Assembly: GCA_905478335.1 (NCBI GenBank)
Contig: CAJQIC010000017.1
Location: 21,197-85,196 of the forward strand
Length of the DNA stretch: 64,000 nucleotides
From: an uncultured Bacteroidia bacterium
GTDB taxonomy: Bacteria > Bacteroidota > Bacteroidia > NS11-12g > UBA9320
Direction: 5' to 3'
Shown: positions 63,771 to 64,000 of the stretch, in pieces
Numbering within the stretch: position 1 is the stretch's first letter
Layout of the letters: every line of letters begins with the position of its first letter
The notes under the pieces: model-generated
Database searches by the model: none
Seen by the model: the letters and a program-made list of their open reading frames with translations, nothing else
What the model was told of the DNA's origin: nothing
Translations under genes and position numbers: made by a program

Positions 63771-64000
63771 TTTAACTGAACAAATTAAACGCAGATTTGT
63801 CGATCAACACTTAAACTTTATGTGTCGCAAAATATGCTTCAACCTGATCTATATGTCGCTTTTTGGTTGTTGCTGTAAGTCTTCAAACTAATGTTTACCA
63901 GAGATAGTCAAAATTGAGTCATAAATTTAATCTTTGCAACAGGTGTTGCTTTCTTCTTTTTTTCATTGTTTTTAGTTTAATTAAATGTCTTTGATCTAAT

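Noticed and set aside
1..64000. tRNA, rRNA or known riboswitch
   Set aside because: Gaps were read for T-loop-like GTTCRA patterns and structured leaders; nothing convincing was found, though a covariance search could not be run.

Overview
The window looks like chromosomal DNA from a marine, aerobic member of the Bacteroidota, most likely Flavobacteriales or a close relative. The evidence is type IX secretion (T9SS) cargo of both the type A and type B C-terminal kinds, PorV-like and TonB-dependent outer-membrane proteins, Bacteroidota-style -7 boxes (TAnnTTTG), a Rho factor with a long charged insert, and a proteorhodopsin next to a Blh carotene-cleaving enzyme. DNA is AT-rich throughout. No tRNA, rRNA, CRISPR array, transposase or phage gene was seen.

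Layout. 1-11.5 kb: an envelope cluster with two paralogous TonB-dependent receptors (the first cut by the window edge), a 2-hydroxyacid dehydrogenase between them, a 1298-aa secreted protein and a PorV/PorQ-like barrel. 11.6-24.1 kb: mostly housekeeping genes (greA, a HIT protein, ruvC, citrate synthase, a MazG-like pyrophosphohydrolase, a PTPS/QueD-like enzyme, a biotin carrier protein, rho). Mixed in are a flippase-like/glycosyltransferase operon, an unknown lipoprotein pair, DUF3078 and DUF2911 proteins. 24.5-36.0 kb: one 3822-aa secreted protein with three tandem beta-helix modules, three Ig-like repeats, 18 PKD domains and a T9SS type A signal. 36-41 kb: a small membrane protein, a serine hydrolase, an outer-membrane-type protein divergent from an HTH regulator, and a cation/proton antiporter. 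41.3-48.9 kb: a tight six-gene operon of lipoproteins, a DUF1501 protein, a cytochrome-like lipoprotein and a 1157-aa CUB plus T9SS type B protein. 49-52.3 kb: rplM-rpsI-rpsB-tsf and pyrH. 52.3-58.7 kb: an SSS symporter, cysteine dioxygenase, beta-carbonic anhydrase, a VOC protein, an RDD protein and small genes. 58.7-60.9 kb: blh and proteorhodopsin. 61.3-63.8 kb: a PLP class V enzyme and a DsbA-like lipoprotein whose reading frame is broken at an A7 run.

The genes fit an organism that exports large adhesive or enzyme-scaffold proteins through T9SS, takes up substrates with TonB receptors, and supplements respiration with light-driven proton pumping. The antiporter and SSS symporter could use the resulting ion gradients (inference). 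The most noteworthy items are the intrinsic terminator between proteorhodopsin and blh, the perfect dyad over the predicted proteorhodopsin promoter, a cysteine dioxygenase carrying the Cys and Tyr of the animal-type crosslink, the DUF1501/cytochrome/T9SS-B operon, the giant modular surface protein, and two genes with apparent homopolymer frameshifts at their secretion signals.
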